Source of the DNA: Sarcina sp. DSM 11001
GTDB taxonomy: Bacteria; Bacillota; Clostridia; Lachnospirales; Lachnospiraceae
DNA length: 41,041 nucleotides
NCBI RefSeq assembly: GCF_900101015.1
Contig: NZ_FNFZ01000032.1
Coordinates: 1-41,041, forward strand
Direction of reading: 5' to 3'
In this document: piece after piece, positions 40,812-41,041 of the stretch
Numbering within the stretch: position 1 is the stretch's first letter
Layout of the letters: each line of letters opens with the position of its first letter
Notes under the pieces: model-generated
What the model saw: only the letters and a program-made list of their open reading frames with translations
What the model was told of the DNA's origin: nothing
The model's database searches: none
Program-made: the position numbers and the translations under genes

Positions 40812-41041
40812 TCACACCACATTTACCACAGCCGGGTGTAACGCGCACCCTCTATCCCATTGTACTGGGAATACTTTTTTCATGATCTGATAGGCTCCAT
40901 TCAGGTCAGCGTTTATCTTTGTCCCGTTTTCCGATATAAACATCCCGCGGCAGACGCGTCTTGCCCTGTTGTAGTACTCCCTGACAGGCTCTTCATTATC
41001 GATGAAGCTCGTACCGCTCGTATAGCTTTCTTCGGTCAGAA
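40812..41041 (-). CDS. tnpB: IS605-family TnpB, C-terminal part (cut by window edge)
   Basis: The last 75 residues of a TnpB RNA-guided nuclease. TEESYTSGTSFIDNE is followed by RGMFISENGTKINADLNGAYQIMKK, where INADLNG carries the final catalytic Asp of the RuvC-like domain. The usual zinc-ribbon Cys pairs (CxxC) are absent from this part. That is a known feature of some Clostridial TnpB lineages. The gene runs beyond the right edge. The ~120 bases after the stop are A/T-rich and may be the element's right end. Confidence 0.9.
   Translation of the reverse strand, partial: LTEESYTSGTSFIDNEEPVREYYNRARRVCRGMFISENGTKINADLNGAYQIMKKVFPVQWDRGCALHPAVVNVV

Overview
The window looks like a chromosome segment of a low-to-mid GC gut Firmicute, most likely Lachnospiraceae. 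The evidence is AGGAGG-type ribosome binding sites, a TPP riboswitch with an intrinsic terminator, a DUF4317 gene, a methionine aminopeptidase with an N-terminal SEC-C zinc motif, class C sortases, and a giant von Willebrand adhesin beginning with the 'YELILPAIT' membrane-exit motif common in that family. The taxonomic call is inference. Almost all genes lie on the minus strand. The exceptions are the DUF4317 gene, the tnpA remnant at the left edge and one micro-ORF.

Layout: (1) 1-3300: tail of an IS200/IS605 TnpA, then a thiamine-salvage operon on the minus strand (promoter, TPP riboswitch, terminator, tenA, ABC ATPase, ABC permease) with no substrate-binding protein in view. (2) 3.5-9.5 kb: DUF4317 protein, L,D-transpeptidase, CdaR/PucR-type regulator and an MsmK/UgpC sugar-ABC ATPase, separated by short tandem and dispersed repeats. 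(3) 9.9-13.1 kb: two tandem paralogous secreted proteins with matching promoters, a DUF624 membrane protein and a secreted helical protein. (4) 13.3-16.6 kb: metG and map, each followed by extra copies of its own 3' end. (5) 17-36.5 kb: a large surface-fibre locus. Read in transcription order from the right, it has a coiled-coil protein with a broken octapeptide tail, a signal peptidase I with a long repeat-bearing cytosolic extension, a ~2,120-residue VWA/SpaA adhesin (LPYTG), an LPSTG backbone pilin and a class C sortase. A second tightly packed module follows: another class C sortase, a pilin-like protein, two proteins with SipW-type or TasA-like N-termini, a Thr-stalk protein with a KTGD-type anchor, a mucin-like membrane protein ending in 18 Asp plus Tyr, and a SipW-type (Ser-His) signal peptidase with a repeat tail. 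(6) 37-41 kb: MalT/LuxR-type ATPase regulator, HD-domain protein, structured repeats and the C-terminus of an IS605-family TnpB.

The fibre locus is the most interesting biology. Two sortases and two different signal peptidases sit with covalent-pilin-type and TasA/SipW-type substrates, which suggests a composite or two-fibre surface system, possibly controlled by the neighbouring LuxR-type regulator. A second window-wide theme is repeat DNA at gene 3' ends. Repeats lie at or just after the stop codons of thiX, metG, map, the coiled-coil gene and the HD gene, and downstream of cdaR and ugpC. Some extra copies differ from the gene only by mostly synonymous changes, which points to recombination with diverged alleles. 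Three dispersed repeat families were also found; one keeps its hairpins while the stem sequences differ. No rRNA, tRNA or CRISPR array was recognised.
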